DNA of 64,000 nt from Amyloporia xantha (taxonomy: Eukaryota > Basidiomycota > Agaricomycetes > Polyporales > Adustoporiaceae). The notes under the pieces are model-generated. The model was not told where the DNA came from. It did no database searches and worked only from the letters and a program-made list of their open reading frames with translations. Below, piece by piece: positions 61,301 through 64,000 of this stretch; the first letter of the stretch is position 1; each line of letters opens with the position of its first letter. A program made the translations under genes and the position numbers. The DNA is taken from positions 930,001 to 994,000 of the forward strand of contig JAYKKR010000003.1 of assembly GCA_036971615.1 (NCBI GenBank), read 5' to 3'.

Positions 61301-62298
61301 CTGGCGCGTAGACTTCAATCTTGCCCTCGCGTCATTCGAGTCATACATTGCTGCTTCTGCCAGGCTGGCATGTCTCGTCCCAGGAGCGCACTTTTTCTTC
61401 GTCTCGTCCGTGTCAGCAGCACAGCGATGGCGTGCGTATCGCAGTGAGCGGGTGCCAGAAGCTACTCTCGGCGATCCTGCTCTCGCTGTCGGCTCTGGGT
61501 ACGGGACAGCCAAGTTTGTTGTGGAGGAGGTAGGACAGTGTCTACAAACAGGCGACTCTCGTGTGAGACTGATGACCCGTCTACGGTAGGTGCTGGAGAA
61601 TGCACGCAAAGCAGGGTTCAAGACAACCACACTGAGGGTGGGACAGATTTGCGGCTCTAGGAAGAGTGGTGTATGGAACACTACAGAATGGTTCCCGATC
61701 CTGGTCAAGTCGAGCGTTGCACTAGGATGTCTGCCGAGAATGGATGGGGTGGGTGCTATCTCTGTTTTGCGAGGTCCTGCTGACATATGCGGGCAGGTGA
61801 TCTCCTGGATCCCGATGGACGTGGTCGCGCATACGGTTTCGGATATCGTGCTGGGAGCACACGACTTGCCACTAGTGAACATCGTCCATCCGCGGCCGGT
61901 CAAGCCTGAGGCGGTGCTCTCCGTTGTGAGCGACGACGCCGGATGCGGTCTGGGCTTCGTATCATATGCGGACTGGGTGCAGAAGCTGAAGGATGCCGGC
62001 ACGAATGCGTCTGCCCAAGATTTGAATGACATCGTGAGTCATCCCACTGGGTGGCGACCCAAATACCGATGCTGAGCTGCAGTCATAGCCTGCACTCAAG
62101 TTGCTTGACTTCTTCGACAGTCTGGTCCAAGTGGAGGAGCAAGGGCAGTCAACGGAGGTCGAGCTAGCTGGATTCCCGTTATTCGAGACGGCGAACGCTA
62201 AGAAGGCCAGCACGACACTGCGGCATGCCACCTGTCTAGGTCGAGATGATGTTGAGGGGTGGATGCGGTTCTGGAGAAGCAACCATTTTATTCGTTAA
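58357..62298 (+). CDS. NRPS-like A-T-R enzyme (carboxylic acid / aminoadipate-reductase-like), apparently frameshifted
   Basis: Activates an acid as its adenylate, loads it on a phosphopantetheine arm and reduces it to the aldehyde. Adenylation domain: LPGVLDFHAQYNPSRPMWIF, box YLHSSGSTGFPKPI (about 58950), MYAGGPLSELNGSKL, MYGGTEFGAPVAVFD, GYATSDLWEQHPSKPGLWR and GRSDDVIVLSN. Thiolation domain: EDLFEQGFDSLSATFLRNRI with the carrier serine at 60629/60690, across an intron. Reductase domain: ITGTTGALGAHVLACLLSNP (NADPH loop) and SGYGTAKFVVEEV (Tyr-x3-Lys), ending FWRSNHFIR with TAA at 62296-62298. About 1,100 residues. Two problems exist. The frame changes between 58882 and 58935 with no good intron, and one extra base lies near 59084-59092 inside SPMLPPF/HTMGIMM. 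An in-frame TAG at 59731 is removed by a 48-base GTCAGT...ATATAG intron. An in-frame ATG at 58300 is an alternative start. Confidence 0.8.
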
Positions 62299-62411
62299 AT
62301 GGTAAGCAGTCGAAAAAGTGTATCTTAGCATGAGGTCATTCATTTGTAGGCGGTATAGCAGGCGCTCCAAACATTGTACATATTAGACATCGACAAATAT
62401 CGATCCACGGC

Positions 62412-62789
62412 TCAAATACACTGGCAGTCGCAAAATAAGAAACCGATGTGAACATGTAAGCGTTTCATCCCGCTAGCAGCGGTGGTCCTAATGAAACAAA
62501 AAATATCAACTGAGCGAGGAACTATGTTACATTCGACGCGACCTGGATTGCTAGAGAGTCGAGATTGATGTCTGCTATGATCTTCCAGGTAGACAGCAGG
62601 ACTCTCCGCCAGCCTAATACTCCCTGCAGAATACCCGACCTGTATATTGATGGATGAACCATCGGGCCCTGGGGCCTTAGGAATGTTCAAAGCTAGGAAT
62701 ACTAGAATGCTACCACTATGACTGAATTCCCTCCATGTAACGCATGTACCGGTAGGTTTACATTCCTCGCCCAAGGACACTAATTCCAT
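62412..62789 (-). CDS. Hypothetical open frame
   Basis: A 125-codon frame without recognised domain. The part CVTWREFSHSGSILVFLALN IPKAPGPDGSSINIQVGYSA looks protein-like and could be the 3' exon of a gene running leftwards. No convincing upstream exon was found before 62967. Confidence 0.25.
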   Translation of the reverse strand: MELVSLGEECKPTGTCVTWREFSHSGSILVFLALNIPKAPGPDGSSINIQVGYSAGSIRLAESPAVYLEDHSRHQSRLSSNPGRVECNIVPRSVDIFCFIRTTAASGMKRLHVHIGFLFCDCQCI

Positions 62790-62966
62790 ATGAGATATGA
62801 CAGCAGCCTAGATATAAACTCAAGGATACACTGAACTTGTCTTCGAACCAGAAGTAGTTCCGTTCGGAGCATAAGGCTAGTGTTCAAAGGTAGACGTATG
62901 GCCAGCAAGACGAAGCACAAATAATAATAAGTAGACTCAATGAATGTCACGCCCAAGAAGTAAGTG

Positions 62967-64000
62967 TCACTTCTCAACATCATCTTCCAAATTATCAGCG
63001 TACTCCTGTGATGCCATGGCCAGAGATATTTCCGCATCCTGGTAACGGCGCCAAATCTTGGCGAGACGCATCGGAGTCACCTCACACATACCCGACTGAA
63101 GGAACGGGGGTTCTCCGTCATCTCCCGGATCACGATCCATCAGGCTCGTTCCATGCTCCTCACGGGGATTCCATGCTATGAACGTATTGGCCATAGAAAT
63201 AATTTTGATGCCATAGCGGGCCAGGTAAAAGTGGCCTCCGGCCTTTCTCCCCTTCTGGCGACCTGTAGTCCACGAAAATGCAAACCGATGTGGCTGGTTC
63301 TCCTTATGAATCGCTCTGATAATGTGAAATTGATATGAGAACTCATGGGCGGATTCTGGGAAACACGTACCTGGCATAGTTGCCTCCGAGAACCCCCGCG
63401 GGAGGAGCAAGCTCCTCGTCATCGAACTCGATCAGCTCAGTCCCTTTCTGAAGCATATATTTTCCTGTCGGCTTGCCAGTCTTCTGGTTATAATCCATCC
63501 TACACATGTTGTTCGACTTCAGGTAGTCGTCAAAGTCATCCAGCATCTCGGCGGGCATGCGGGCCCTGACCATGTTCCAAAAAAGGGCAAATACGGAACT
63601 CGATGTGAAGTCTTTCGAGCGTATGAATTCTGGTGTATGCTTTTTTGAAAGAAGGTTACGAGCCCAGTCGAACTGAGGCTGGCTGCGGGAACCAGCGGTA
63701 TAGCCAACGGTGACCAACTTGCCAGGGTCGCCTTTCTACAGGGCGCAGCTCAGCACCCGCGGCGTTTATAAAATGAGTGGGACTCACCCGCACGGACTTC
63801 TTCAACCCAATCACATCCTCCACAACACCATTTGCCCAACTGAGGATCTCCTCATCCTCACAGAAATTCCGGATCACGACTGCTACTATTTCTCCTGTGT
63901 GGGCATCACGGATTGTCACACTGTCATCCTCACCAATAATATGTGAAAGACGAGACACGTCCTCGTGGTGCAGGGGGAGGCGAGGTTGCCGCTTGTCAGG
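62967..64000 (-). CDS. Putative 2-oxoglutarate/Fe(II)-oxygenase-like protein, 5' partial
   Basis: The frame is open to the right edge of the window with no ATG, so the start lies outside. Two introns (about 63735-63785 and 63310-63372) join three exons. Visible sequence: IGEDDSVTIRDAHTGEIVAV, GYTAGSRSQPQFDWARNLLS, a helical part PEFIRSKDFTSSSVFALFWN, GVLGGNYARAIHKENQPHRF, AGGHFYLARYGIKIISMANT and FIAWNPREEHGTSLMDRDPG. The pattern H-x-E ... GGxFxLxxYGI ... NTFIxWNPxxxHGTSL fits the double-stranded beta-helix core of Agaricomycete 2OG-Fe(II) oxygenase-like proteins, some of which travel with transposons. HKE would be the first metal motif and EEH the distal histidine. Family assignment is by pattern only; the substrate is unknown. 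Confidence 0.5.

Overview
The window reads as nuclear DNA of a basidiomycete fungus, probably an Agaricomycete. Genes are split by many introns of about 45-60 bases with GT(A/G)(A/C)GT-like donors. The families are typical of mushroom-forming fungi: DUF6534-type membrane proteins, GMC alcohol oxidases, a fungal cytochrome P450, and an NRPS-like adenylation-thiolation-reductase enzyme. No rRNA, tRNA, CRISPR array or viral gene was recognised. Most genes are broken across several reading frames, so exon joins were worked out by hand from splice sites and comparison between paralogues.

Left part (1-24 kb): three DUF6534-type multi-pass membrane protein genes (1.1-3.1, 3.7-5.8, 7.9-9.8 kb), a mosaic of repeat elements with a relic of a GMC oxidase gene (6.4-7.7 kb), a methylmalonate-semialdehyde-dehydrogenase-like gene (12.7-15.2 kb) convergent with an alcohol (methanol) oxidase gene (15.8-18.4 kb), an inverted-repeat element (19.9-20.5 kb) and a fourth DUF6534-type gene (21.6-23.6 kb).

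Middle part (24-41.5 kb): a gene-poor stretch with one cryptic multi-exon candidate (26.2-27.6 kb), then a sharply AT-rich, CpG-poor island (about 29.7-35.2 kb). The island carries a divergent pair: a fifth DUF6534-type gene and an MFS monocarboxylate-type transporter. A sixth DUF6534-type gene (36.9-38.9 kb) is convergent with an aryl-alcohol-oxidase-type GMC gene (39.1-41.4 kb). This convergent pair is the source or sister of an inverted, decayed duplicate at 7.6-10.2 kb.

Right part (41.5-64 kb): a zinc alcohol dehydrogenase (45.4-46.7 kb), a transposon derivative with about 388-bp inverted arms holding a transposase helix-turn-helix relic (47.0-48.1 kb), a cytochrome P450 (48.3-50.5 kb), an 869-bp non-autonomous transposon with a clear target-site duplication (52.4-53.3 kb), a 4-coumarate-CoA-ligase-like enzyme (54.5-57.3 kb), an A-T-R carboxylic acid reductase-like gene with apparent frameshifts (58.4-62.3 kb), and a partial 2-oxoglutarate/Fe(II)-oxygenase-like gene running off the right end.

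The acid reductase, CoA ligase, alcohol dehydrogenase, P450 and aryl-alcohol oxidase could together interconvert an aromatic or related carboxylic acid, its aldehyde and its alcohol, with H2O2 made by the oxidase. That pathway is an inference from family membership and proximity; substrates cannot be read from the sequence.
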